Source: Clostridiales bacterium
Lineage (GTDB): Bacteria > Bacillota > Clostridia > Oscillospirales > Acutalibacteraceae
Direction of reading: 5' to 3'
DNA: 58,912 nt
NCBI GenBank assembly: GCA_019415925.1
Contig: DXYG01000007.1
Coordinates: forward strand, 1 to 58,912
Shown: positions 9,354 to 17,320 of the stretch, piece after piece
Numbering within the stretch: position 1 is the first letter of the stretch
Layout: the number at the start of each line of letters is the position of its first letter
Program-made: the position numbers and the translations under genes
Notes under the pieces: generated by a model
Told to the model about the DNA's origin: nothing
What the model saw: only the letters and a program-made list of their open reading frames with translations
Database searches by the model: none

Positions 9354-11080
9354 AACGGGTCGCCGTTACTGATAACATTGACATCATAGACCTTGTCCTT
9401 TCGATTATTGCTCTTTTGGACTGATACGGCTGATAAGTTATCTATGATGCCTGACTCAAAATTTACGGCATTTTCAAGCTCGGGCAGTGTTCCGCTTTTC
9501 AATATACTCTCAATATCAGCTTTCAGCTTTATGTGAATATGGTCCTCGTACACATATATTTTCTCAACAATAAGCTCCAGGTCGTTTTTGTCAAGATGTT
9601 CCTTATCTAAAATCTCGCTGAATATATCAATTGCGTTTCGTGCTATTCTGTTTACACGGATAATGGTGTTCTGCTTGTTATATGTCAGTGTGATTTGATT
9701 TTGTATTCCGTCAATTCGTGCTTCGCATTCAGCAATCAGCTCGTCATAGGTTTCATGTATGGTTTCTTCTCTGTCAGGTCGCCGCATAATTTCTCTCGCA
9801 CATTGACGAGTCAGTATTTTCTTTTCTTCTTTTGCATCATCAAGCTGACTTTCAAGAATATCAATAGTTTCCCTATTGTGTTTTAATGCATTTGTTTCGC
9901 CGGCAATGGATTTTTGTAGTTTTACAATCATATCTGTCGATGTATCACGCACTTTTCGCAGATAGTCTTTCAGAACGCTGTCAAGCATATCAACTCTTAT
10001 GTGGTGGCTTGTACAGGCTTTACGCCCGTGCTGATGATACCTGCCGCAACGGTATGCATCCTTTGATTCCTTACGGCTCATAGGGAACATAGGACTTCCG
10101 CAGTCACCGCACACCATTAACCCTGAATACACATTATCGTACTTTTTCACACCTCTGTAGTTAGATGTGCTTCTCTTTTTCAAAGCTTCCTGCGCTATTG
10201 CGAAGGTGCGATAATCTATTATAGCCTCGTGATTGTTTTCAAACACAAGGTGTTCGCTTTCGTCTTTTTTAATGTCATTTCCGTTAATTTTTTTGCGGGT
10301 ATATTTTCCCTGACGAAGCGTACCGATGTAAAAGTCGTTTGAAAGTATCCCTTGAATTGTAACGATACTCCATTCGGGGCGTACTTTTAATTTACATTCC
10401 TCACCTTTAGCTTCTTTCCTTGCTCGCTCATTCATTCGAGGTGTAGGAATTTTTTTGTCAGTGAGATAGTTTGCAATCTTTTTGTAGCCCCAACCACTAA
10501 TATAAAGCTCAAATATTTTTCTGACAACCTCTGCTTCTGTAGGCTCAACCTCAAAGGTCATTGTTTTATTATTTGTAATCACATAGCCGTAGGGAACAGC
10601 ACATATCCATTTGCCGTCCTCCTGTCTGCGTTTGATAACAGACTTTACCTTTTTTGAAGCGTCGGTTACAGGCATTTCATTTACAAGAAAGCGGAACTGA
10701 ATTGCAGTCCAATCATCATAGGTGGGATAATCAATGCTGTCGCCTATGGATATAATCCTTACACCTGCGTCACGCAAATCCTCAAGCTCAACAAGTCCTC
10801 GGCTATTGCGGCGAGAAAACCTTGAAAAATCCTTGACAACCAGTATATCATATTGCCGTCCCATAAGTAACGGACGCATTTCCTGATAACCCTCACGCTG
10901 TTCAAATGTATATCCCGAACGGTCACGATCCTCATAAAAGGTGAGTCGTGAGCCGGGAAATGTGCGGTTTACATATTCTTTTATAATTGACTTCTGATTT
11001 TCAATAGAAGTGTTGTCACGGTCAAGCTCGTCATCAACAGAAATTCGGCAGTAGCCTGCTATATCAAATGTTTCTACCAT
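8912..11080 (-). CDS. Large serine recombinase fused in frame to the C-terminal part of SpoVT
   Basis: The product is 722 aa. Residues about 5-150 are the resolvase catalytic domain, with nucleophile Ser14 in GYCRIS and VVKDFSRFSRR. A recombinase domain, a zinc ribbon (CGDCG then CGRYHQHGRKAC, about 325-355) and a coiled-coil segment (about 385-460) follow, as in TnpX/TndX-type integrases. From about residue 577 the sequence becomes the SpoVT C-terminal half: EIYTATDGEVIFKKYSP, LICDKD, then the GAF-like domain ending AAAFLGKQMED. The join lies at the 11-bp core 9354-9364. In a circular element the same frame would end instead after 24 other residues (QITLTNEDLF...GVS), giving about 600 aa. 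The start at 11080 (ATG) follows AGAGGTGA; an in-frame GTG at 11092 lies inside that ribosome site. It is the presumed integrase/excisionase of the element. Confidence 0.92.
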   Translation of the reverse strand: MVETFDIAGYCRISVDDELDRDNTSIENQKSIIKEYVNRTFPGSRLTFYEDRDRSGYTFEQREGYQEMRPLLMGRQYDILVVKDFSRFSRRNSRGLVELEDLRDAGVRIISIGDSIDYPTYDDWTAIQFRFLVNEMPVTDASKKVKSVIKRRQEDGKWICAVPYGYVITNNKTMTFEVEPTEAEVVRKIFELYISGWGYKKIANYLTDKKIPTPRMNERARKEAKGEECKLKVRPEWSIVTIQGILSNDFYIGTLRQGKYTRKKINGNDIKKDESEHLVFENNHEAIIDYRTFAIAQEALKKRSTSNYRGVKKYDNVYSGLMVCGDCGSPMFPMSRKESKDAYRCGRYHQHGRKACTSHHIRVDMLDSVLKDYLRKVRDTSTDMIVKLQKSIAGETNALKHNRETIDILESQLDDAKEEKKILTRQCAREIMRRPDREETIHETYDELIAECEARIDGIQNQITLTYNKQNTIIRVNRIARNAIDIFSEILDKEHLDKNDLELIVEKIYVYEDHIHIKLKADIESILKSGTLPELENAVNFESGIIDNLSAVSVQKSNNRKDKVYDVNVISNGDPLEIYTATDGEVIFKKYSPVGELSEFAGQYADVISRISSLPTLICDKDHVIAAAGVSKREFLERRVSTVLENYMESRKSYAATQQNAGDILPIEGIEHPAAVIYPIIASGDISGAVVMLSGESIKVPTGAEIKLAQSAAAFLGKQMED
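9354..9364. other. attL core (element/spoVT junction)
   Basis: AACGGGTCGCC, identical to 44281-44291. Left of it is spoVT coding sequence; right of it is the recombinase 3' end. The central dinucleotide TC (9360-9361) is the likely crossover, because it is the centre of the palindrome seen in the reconstructed attP. Confidence 0.85.
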
Positions 11081-11113
11081 ATTAAATATCACCTCTGTTA
11101 AATTATTGATAAC

Positions 11114-11142
11114 ATTGTATCACATAACTTTTATAATAGCAA
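11114..11142 (-). promoter_or_regulatory. Promoter of the recombinase gene
   Basis: Read on the minus strand: TTGCTA (11142-11137), a 17-bp spacer and TACAAT (11119-11114), then a short leader to the AGAGGTGA ribosome site. The -10 box overlaps TGATAACATTG (11107-11117), an 11-bp string also found in the attP arm at 9370-9380. Confidence 0.65.
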
Positions 11143-11187
11143 TGAATTTATGCATTTTGTAATTCAGAAATATTTTTAATATTATAT

Positions 11188-11304
11188 TTGCTTTTTCGTG
11201 CAAAAGACAGACATATAAACTTGCAATTTCGTGAAAATATAAGTCAATACAAATTGCATTATCGTGCAGATATTATTTAATTTAACTTGCATTTTCGTGC
11301 AGAT
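11188..11304. repeat. Four repeats phased at exactly 33 bp
   Basis: TTGCTTTTTCGTGCAAAA, TTGCAATTTCGTGAAAAT, TTGCATTATCGTGCAGAT and TTGCATTTTCGTGCAGAT begin at 11188, 11221, 11254 and 11287, each 33 bp after the last. The consensus is TTGCWWTWTCGTGMARAW; the best copies contain TGCA-N6-TGCA dyads. The last copy supplies the -35 box of the ATPase gene. They look like an operator or iteron array for a protein binding repeatedly on nearly one face of the helix. Confidence 0.8.
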
Positions 11305-11315
11305 TTGGTTATACT
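11287..11315 (+). promoter_or_regulatory. Promoter of the AAA ATPase gene
   Basis: TTGCAT (11287-11292), a 17-bp spacer and TATACT (11310-11315). The -35 box is embedded in the fourth 33-bp-phased repeat, so a protein bound to that repeat should block or modulate transcription. The ribosome site AAGGGAGTG precedes the ATG at 11341. Confidence 0.7.
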
Positions 11316-11340
11316 ATATTTGTATAAGGGAGTGAATTAA

Positions 11341-12681
11341 ATGCTGAAAAGAAAAATTTATGACAGACTTGTGGAATGGAAAAACAAAAGTCAAGGAACA
11401 ACGGCATTGCTGATTGACGGTGCAAGACGAGTAGGAAAAAGTTTTATTACAAGGAAATTCGCTGAGAATGAATATAAAAGTTATATTATTATTGACTTCG
11501 GTAATGCACCGCGGGATATTCTTGACTTGTTTATAAATGACAGTGCTAATCTTGATTTGTTTTTTGCAAAGTTGTCTGCGTACTATTCTACGCATTTATA
11601 TAAAAGAAATTCTCTGATTGTGTTTGATGAAGTACAGCAATATCCGAGAGCAAGACAGCTTGTGAAGTATCTGGTTGCTGACGGTCGGTATGATTATATT
11701 GAAACAGGATCTCTGATAAGTCTTAAGAAGAATGTGAAGGATATTATTATTCCCTCGGAGGAAGAGCATATTGAAATGTTTCCGTTGGATTTTGAAGAGT
11801 TCCTTTGGGCAATGGGTGATGAGGTTACTGCGCCTTTGATTAAACAGTGCTTTGAAACAAAAACACCTCTCGGTCAATCTCTGCACAGAAAAATTATGAA
11901 TGACTTTCGTCAATATGTACTGGTGGGCGGAATGCCTCAGTCAGTACTTGCATATCTTAACGGAAAAGATTTTGAAGCGTCTGATGAAGCAAAGCGAAGA
12001 ATTTTAAAGCTGTATCGTGATGATGTTTCTAAATTTGCAGAGGGGTATGAAGATAAGGTTTTTGCTGTCTTTGACGGGATTCCCGGTCAGTTGTCAAAGA
12101 AAGAAAAGAAGTACAAATTATCTTCTCTTGGCAAACAGGCTCGTTTCAGAACATTTGAAGACTCATTTGTCTGGCTCAATGAATCTATGGTAGTCAACAC
12201 CTGCTTTAATGCAACTGACCCGAATGTCGGATTAGCTCTCAGTGCTGATTACACCACTCAAAAATGTTATATGGCTGATACCGGACTTCTTGTAACACAT
12301 ACTTTTATGGATAACTCATTTACCGAAAATGAATTGTATAAAGCAATCCTTTTTGATAAGCTGAATATCAATGAGGGTATGATTATGGAAAATGCAGTTG
12401 CGCAGATGCTCAGAGCGAAAGGGCATAAGCTGTATTTCTATTCTCGCAGTGACAGTTCACATAGAGAAAATCATATAAAAATAGATTTTCTGATTACCGA
12501 GGGCAAAAAAATTGCGCCTGTTGAAGTGAAGTCGGGTAACTACAGAGCACATTCATCACTTGATAAATTCAGAAAAAGGTTTTCCGCAAAGATAGGCAAT
12601 TCATATATTCTATATGATAAAGATGTTATGATAAAGGATGGTATTGTTCATCTTCCGTTTTATATGGCTATGTTTCTTTAG
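11341..12681 (+). CDS. AAA ATPase with DUF4143-type C-terminus
   Basis: The protein is 446 aa. An AAA_14-type ATPase domain comes first, with Walker A GARRVGKS (residues 27-34), Walker B LIVFDEVQQYP and the sensor segment YIETGSLIS. The C-terminal half ends in a PD-(D/E)XK-like core, IKIDFLI followed by PVEVKSG. This architecture is very common in gut anaerobes and archaea. Its function is not established; mobile-element and toxin-antitoxin-like or stress roles have been suggested for relatives. It stands alone between the repeat array and a terminator. The upstream array suggests tight, perhaps self-controlled expression. It is the first gene on the plus strand of the element. Confidence 0.85.
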   Translation: MLKRKIYDRLVEWKNKSQGTTALLIDGARRVGKSFITRKFAENEYKSYIIIDFGNAPRDILDLFINDSANLDLFFAKLSAYYSTHLYKRNSLIVFDEVQQYPRARQLVKYLVADGRYDYIETGSLISLKKNVKDIIIPSEEEHIEMFPLDFEEFLWAMGDEVTAPLIKQCFETKTPLGQSLHRKIMNDFRQYVLVGGMPQSVLAYLNGKDFEASDEAKRRILKLYRDDVSKFAEGYEDKVFAVFDGIPGQLSKKEKKYKLSSLGKQARFRTFEDSFVWLNESMVVNTCFNATDPNVGLALSADYTTQKCYMADTGLLVTHTFMDNSFTENELYKAILFDKLNINEGMIMENAVAQMLRAKGHKLYFYSRSDSSHRENHIKIDFLITEGKKIAPVEVKSGNYRAHSSLDKFRKRFSAKIGNSYILYDKDVMIKDGIVHLPFYMAMFL

Positions 12682-12687
12682 TTATAA

Positions 12688-12720
12688 AGCCTGCGAGTTT
12701 TTTCGCAGGCTAATTTTTTT
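12688..12720 (+). terminator. Rho-independent terminator after the AAA ATPase
   Basis: Perfect 9-bp stem AGCCTGCGA/TCGCAGGCT (12688-12696, 12703-12711), T-rich loop, then AATTTTTTT. The following 167 bp to the SNF2 gene show no other clear structure. Confidence 0.9.
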
Positions 12721-12888
12721 ATCATTCTAATAAAAAAATTAAGTTATGTGTTGGTTAAAATTAATAATGCAGAGAAAAGAACGGTGATTCTATTCATCAA
12801 AAAGTGCTTGTACTGATTTAGATAACGGATTATAATATCATTAACACATAAAGATTTTGTAGAGTGAATTTTAGACAAGAGGATGAAA

Positions 12889-15480
12889 ATGGAAAAATTA
12901 AGGGTTATCATTACAAAAGATGGTTTCCGTGTGGACGAGGATGTCTATACGGAAAAAGAACCGAAAAACCTGGCGGAGAATTTCGCAAAGGTTCCCTATG
13001 AAACTCTGTATGCGCTTGCTTTTCAGCAATGCCCCGATTGCTTTGATGCATCGGGATTGTTCCTGCATCAGCTCGCTGAAGGTTTTGCCGAGGAGCTTAC
13101 CCACATTTCCGGACTTGAACTGAGCCGTGAAAATACAGAACTCGCACCGTGTGAGGATAGAATAGAAATTTTACTTAATTCAGTTCCTTTTGTTTTGGGC
13201 GCTGAATATGTTACACGAACGTGGATAAAACGGCAGTACCGTAAGCTGTTGGAGATTTTCAAAAAACAAATATCCGTATATAACGGAAAGGTGTCTTTGT
13301 ATTTCGCCGAGAAAAGTCAAACACTCCATATTCCCGAACGAATTTTCTTCCACCTTGTGGAGAGCAAGGAAGAAGAATGTCCTTTTGCATTTCTTGCAAC
13401 CTATGCTACAAAGGGCGAAAACGGTCGTGTGCGGCACGTTCCGTTGCAATATGCGTTGACGGAATATCGGGACAACAGAGCGAAATTGCTTGAATTGCTG
13501 TCCTGCCTTAACCGTGCTGCGGAGAAATCTAAGCTGATAGGCGACCTTATGGAAAGCGGCGAGCTGTTTCATCCCTTGCGGCTGACCTCTGATGAAGCGT
13601 ATGAATTTTTACAGAGTGTTCCTGCTTTTGAACAGAGCGGTATTTCGTGCCGAATCCCTAATTGGTGGAAAAAGCGTTACAGCACGGTTGCATTGTCGGT
13701 GAAGATGGGCGAGGAAAAGCCATCTTTGCTTCGGCTTGACACGTTACTTCGTATGACACCGAGCCTGACCGTAGGCGGAGTTCCGCTTACAGAAGCGGAA
13801 ATTCAGAATTTACTCCGCCAGACGGAGGGATTGTCCTTTATCAAGGGAAAGTGGATTGAGGTCAATCACGAACGCTTGAAGGTACTGCTGAAGCAAATGA
13901 AGCAATATGGCGGCGATGTTACATTGTTGGACGCACTGCGTTCAGATATTGTGACGTCAACAAAAGACGAAGAAGAAGCTCCCGTTATCACGAACGGAAA
14001 ATGGTTAAGAGAATTCCTTAATTCCCTGCGCAATCCGAAAAAACTGAAAAAAATCTCAGTGCCCAAGAGCTTCAACGGTGAGCTTCGTCCATATCAGGAG
14101 GTTGGTTATCGATGGCTGATGCAGATGAATCAACTGGGCTTTGGCGCATGCTTAGCCGATGATATGGGACTTGGAAAAACAGTACAGATATTGGCATTTC
14201 TCGAAGTACTGCGCTTTCAGAATCCTGAGGAAAAAGTTCTGCTAATTGTACCTGCTTCTCTGCTCGGAAACTGGCAGAAAGAAGTGGTTCGCTTCACTCC
14301 CGAGCTTACCGTTGAAATTCTCCACGGTGCACACGCCAAAACGCTGACTGAACGCTTTAAAAAATCAAATGCATTTTTGACAATTACTACCTACCGTATG
14401 GCGATGTCGATAGAAGCGTTAGCAGAGCCGTTGTGGGACTGTATAATTTTAGATGAGGCACAGGCGATTAAGAATCCGTCAGCAAAGCAGACGCGACAGA
14501 TTAAAAGACTGAACAGTCGTATGAGAGTAGCTATGACAGGAACACCGATTGAAAACGACTTGTCAAACCTTTGGTCGCTGTTTGATTTTCTCAACAAGGG
14601 ATTGCTTGGAAGCTTCGAGGAATTTAAGTGCTTTTGCCGTGGATTAGAGCAGAATCCTGAAGTCTATGCAAAACTGAAAAGTATGATTGCGCCATTCCTG
14701 CTTCGCCGAGTAAAGACAGATAAGAAGATTATTTCCGACCTGCCCGATAAGCTGGAACAGGTGGATTGTGTTACTCTCTCGCCGAAACAGGCGGTGCTTG
14801 ATCGCAAGCTGCTTGCCGAAACGCAGGAAAAGGTGCTGGAGAGCGATGGCTTACAGCGCAAAGGATTGGTTCTTTCATTGTTGCTTCACCTTAAACAAAT
14901 TTGTAATCATCCCGACCAATATCTCGGTTCCGAGGAATACTCTCCGTCACAGAGCGGAAAGTTTGAGCTGCTAAAGCAGTTAGCGCAGACTATATGTGAA
15001 AAGCGTGAGCGAGTGTTGGTGTTTACACAGTTCCGTGAGCTTACAGAGTATCTCGACGGATTTTTGGCAGAGATTTTCGGGCGCAAGGGCGCTGTGATTC
15101 ACGGCGGCGTTTCCGTAAAAAAGCGAAATGAGATTGTCGAACGTTTTCAAAGTGAGAGCTATGTGCCGTATCTTGTGCTTTCTGTCAAAGCAGGCGGCAC
15201 GGGATTAAATCTCACGAAAGCTAACCATGTTATCCATTTTGACCGTTGGTGGAATCCCTCCGTGGAAAATCAAGCCACCGACCGAGCCTTTCGTATCGGT
15301 CAGGATAAAAATGTGATAGTACATAAATTCGTCTGTAAGGGTTCTGTTGAAGAGAAGATTGATGCGCTGATTTCTTCAAAAAAAGAGCTTGCGGAAAATG
15401 TTATCGGTGCAGGCGGAGAAAATTGGATTACTGAAATGAGTAACGATGAACTGCTGAATCTGCTCCGACTGGATGCGTAA
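12889..15480 (+). CDS. SNF2-family DNA helicase (YwqA-like)
   Basis: The protein is 863 aa. A variable N-terminal region of about 380 residues precedes the SNF2 motor, as in bacterial Rad54-like SNF2 proteins. Motor motifs in order: I DDMGLGKT (about 423), II LDEAQAIKNP (about 520), III MTGTPIEN, then helicase-C motifs VLVFTQFRELTEYL, GGTGLNLTKANHVIHFDRWWNP and the arginine-finger segment QATDRAFRIGQ. It is a dsDNA translocase of unknown target. The ATG at 12889 is preferred over that at 12883 because AAGAGG gives proper spacing. It sits 12 bp before a SWIM zinc-finger gene. The pair resembles ywqA-ywqB of Bacillus subtilis, which also lie next to polysaccharide tyrosine-kinase and ugd genes. 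Confidence 0.92.
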   Translation: MEKLRVIITKDGFRVDEDVYTEKEPKNLAENFAKVPYETLYALAFQQCPDCFDASGLFLHQLAEGFAEELTHISGLELSRENTELAPCEDRIEILLNSVPFVLGAEYVTRTWIKRQYRKLLEIFKKQISVYNGKVSLYFAEKSQTLHIPERIFFHLVESKEEECPFAFLATYATKGENGRVRHVPLQYALTEYRDNRAKLLELLSCLNRAAEKSKLIGDLMESGELFHPLRLTSDEAYEFLQSVPAFEQSGISCRIPNWWKKRYSTVALSVKMGEEKPSLLRLDTLLRMTPSLTVGGVPLTEAEIQNLLRQTEGLSFIKGKWIEVNHERLKVLLKQMKQYGGDVTLLDALRSDIVTSTKDEEEAPVITNGKWLREFLNSLRNPKKLKKISVPKSFNGELRPYQEVGYRWLMQMNQLGFGACLADDMGLGKTVQILAFLEVLRFQNPEEKVLLIVPASLLGNWQKEVVRFTPELTVEILHGAHAKTLTERFKKSNAFLTITTYRMAMSIEALAEPLWDCIILDEAQAIKNPSAKQTRQIKRLNSRMRVAMTGTPIENDLSNLWSLFDFLNKGLLGSFEEFKCFCRGLEQNPEVYAKLKSMIAPFLLRRVKTDKKIISDLPDKLEQVDCVTLSPKQAVLDRKLLAETQEKVLESDGLQRKGLVLSLLLHLKQICNHPDQYLGSEEYSPSQSGKFELLKQLAQTICEKRERVLVFTQFRELTEYLDGFLAEIFGRKGAVIHGGVSVKKRNEIVERFQSESYVPYLVLSVKAGGTGLNLTKANHVIHFDRWWNPSVENQATDRAFRIGQDKNVIVHKFVCKGSVEEKIDALISSKKELAENVIGAGGENWITEMSNDELLNLLRLDA

Positions 15481-15492
15481 GGAGGGAAAACA

Positions 15493-16218
15493 ATGGCAAG
15501 ATATTGGAACGAGATGAGCTATTCGCAGCCTACCGAAGAAAAGCTGAAAGAAAACGCAAAGCAAACCGCTGAAAAAGCGGTGGCTAAAGGTAAAATGCTT
15601 CATCCGATTGTTATTACATCACGGCAAATAGCCAAGAGCTGATGGGGTAAGTCGTGGTGCGAGAATCTGGAACGTTACGCCGATTACGAAACACGCTTAT
15701 CAAGAGGCAGACGTTATGTGCGTACGGGTGCAGTTGTGGATTTGCAGATAAATAAGGGTAAAATTTTAGCTCGTGTACAGGGTACACGTAAAACACCGTA
15801 TAAGGTGGAAATCCGTATCAGTCCGCTGTCCGAACAGCGAATTGAGCAAATTACGAAAAAGTGCAGCGCACGTGTTGAAACGCTTGAAAAGCTTATGACG
15901 GGTGATTTTCCAAAGGAATTAAAGGACGTTTTCTTTGAGGAGGGTGGCTTGTTCCCTGAACCGAGAGAAATTTCGTTTAGCTGCAGCTGCCCTGATTGGG
16001 CAATTATGTGTAAGCATATTGCCGCAACGCTCTATGGAGTGGGTGCGAGGCTTGATGAGGAACCATCGCTGTTCTTTTCCCTGAGAGGTATTGACACAAA
16101 CCGCTTTGTAGATGTGGCAATTTCTAATCGGATAGATGCTATGCTTGCAAATGTCAATCAGCCGAGCAAACGAATAATTCAGGATGCACAGATAGCAGAT
16201 TTATTCGGTGTGCTGTAG
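15493..16218 (+). pseudogene. SWIM zinc-finger protein (YwqB-like) with in-frame TGA
   Basis: The frame from the ATG at 15493 (ribosome site GGAGGG) reads MARYWNEMSY...ITSRQIAKS, then TGA at 15640-15642, then WGKSWCENLERYADY and on to 16218. Relatives have Trp at the stop (SWWGKAW), so this is a single TGG-to-TGA change at codon 50. The downstream 190 codons are intact and include the zinc-binding SWIM motif CSCPDWAIMCKH. A re-start near 15718 could give 166 aa retaining the motif. The gene could be a recent nonsense pseudogene, a sequencing error or a read-through case; I favour the first. It belongs to the SNF2 operon. Confidence 0.85.
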
Positions 16219-16229
16219 GGGGAAAAACG

Positions 16230-16541
16230 ATGAATTTTACGGAAAAAGACTGGAAGCTGTTTCGCAAAATGCTTCCCGATTGGCAGGAGAGGTATATGGA
16301 ACGGTTGAATCAGTCCTATGCCGAACTGCTGAACAGCGATATGCAAGCGTCTAAAAAATTCTGGACGCTTGAACGGAAAATCAGACAGGACAAACGATGT
16401 TCGGGTGTGATTGTCAGTGAGATGAGCCGTTCACGATTTTTGGATATTATGTTTCAGTTGATGAACGATGGTGTTATTCGGGAACAAGATTTGCAGGATT
16501 TCAGCGAGGAACTGCGTGATTCATTGAAGCAAAGGTTTTAG
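16230..16541 (+). CDS. Small protein of unknown function in the SNF2-SWIM operon
   Basis: The protein is 103 aa, charged and mostly helical in composition, with no signal peptide or membrane segment and no family I recognise. A strong ribosome site (TAGGGGGAAAAACG) precedes the ATG, 11 bp after the SWIM stop, so it is the third gene of the SNF2-SWIM transcript. The MSRSRFLDIMFQLMNDGVI segment looks amphipathic. It could be a cofactor of the SNF2/SWIM pair; this is inference from position only. Confidence 0.6.
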   Translation: MNFTEKDWKLFRKMLPDWQERYMERLNQSYAELLNSDMQASKKFWTLERKIRQDKRCSGVIVSEMSRSRFLDIMFQLMNDGVIREQDLQDFSEELRDSLKQRF

Positions 16542-16630
16542 TTTCGCAGGCTGTTTTAATGTGATTAATATAAAATGAAAATCGAGTTATGTATCGGTAC
16601 GAATTAAACGTACCGTAATGAGGTTGCTTA

Positions 16631-16867
16631 CTAATTTTCTATGATTTCTTCTTTAGCTAAAACCTCATAATTATGTTTCATAAGCATATACATATTGTCC
16701 TCTAAACTTTGTGTGCCGGATTCAAAAACAACGGGCTGATATTTTTGGGCTTTCCATTCTTTAAACTGAGGTTGCAGAGATGAGAGAATTTTTTTGTCCT
16801 CGCTTTCCTCTTTGCTCAACCAGAATATCACGGTTTTATATGGCTGTTTATGAACTTCAATTTTCAA
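16631..16867 (-). CDS. Small hypothetical protein
   Basis: The protein is 78 aa, acidic and soluble, starting MKIEVHKQPYKTVIFWLSKEE. The start is TTG at 16867, supported by GAGGTGA six bases upstream; the same ribosome site stands before the recombinase. The family is unknown. It is convergent with the SNF2 operon, and a short CGGTACG/CGTACCG hairpin (16595-16615) lies in the gap. The candidate RNA at 17047-17228 ends 180 bp upstream on the same strand. A recombination directionality factor would be of this size, but nothing in the sequence shows it. Confidence 0.5.
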   Translation of the reverse strand: MKIEVHKQPYKTVIFWLSKEESEDKKILSSLQPQFKEWKAQKYQPVVFESGTQSLEDNMYMLMKHNYEVLAKEEIIEN

Positions 16868-17046
16868 AATATCACCTCATTCTCATATAGTTTTAGCATT
16901 TAAAAGGAAAATAAACTTTTGCTTTGTGCTTTTTTGAAATATTCAGCAAACATTAAGTATATTCAGTTTGAAATCCGGTTAATAAGCGATTACTGGATTT
17001 AAAAATGTCTTAAAAATTGCGAAAAATAAATTTGTTTTAAGAACAA

Positions 17047-17228
17047 CAAAAAAGGCAGCAGACATACCACTACCTTAATAGTGAAATTAGTCTGCTGCCC
17101 TTGAAAATCCAATGGGTTGAGCTTTCTTGCCGCTTATAATAAGACGGCTTATTTGACTGAATATAAATTCAATCAAACATCTACAGTTACGGTCTGCAAT
17201 TGACCGTGTGTACTTAAACATTTAATAA
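17047..17228 (-). ncRNA. Candidate structured small RNA
   Basis: About 180 nt on the minus strand with no ORF. A consensus promoter stands before it. In order 5' to 3' it contains: hairpin ACGGTC/GACCGT (17207-17189); an 11-bp hairpin TTTGATTGAAT/ATTCAGTCAAA with one G-U-type pair and a 4-nt loop (17177-17152); hairpin GCCG-CTTA/TAAG-CGGC with one bulge (17148-17129); a possible CCC/GGG hairpin overlapping the next one; and a 10-bp terminator stem GGCAGCAGAC/GTCTGCTGCC (17099-17054) with an inner CACTA/TAGTG stem, followed by six U residues. I do not recognise an Rfam family. It could instead be an attenuator leader for the gene at 16631-16867. Confidence 0.7.
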
Positions 17229-17234
17229 AATTTA

Positions 17235-17263
17235 ATTATAATGAATTTTCCTTTGTTTGTCAA
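17235..17263 (-). promoter_or_regulatory. Consensus promoter of the candidate RNA
   Basis: Minus strand: TTGACA (17263-17258), a 17-bp spacer, TATAAT (17240-17235). Both hexamers match the sigma-A consensus exactly, which is rare and typical of stable-RNA or strongly expressed genes. Confidence 0.8.
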
Positions 17264-17320
17264 TAATTTTCTTGTATTTTTTTAATTTTCTATATAAAAA
17301 AGCAAGGGGATAGATGTTCA

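Noticed and set aside
11188..11304. Regular 33-bp repeats considered as a mini CRISPR array
   Set aside because: The conserved part is only about 18 bp, the spacers about 15 bp, copies are imperfect, one overlaps a promoter, and no cas genes are present.
15640..15642. TGA as selenocysteine or a reassigned codon
   Set aside because: No selenocysteine-type context in this family, other genes use TGA as stop (for example the recombinase-spoVT stop at 8912-8914), and relatives have Trp.
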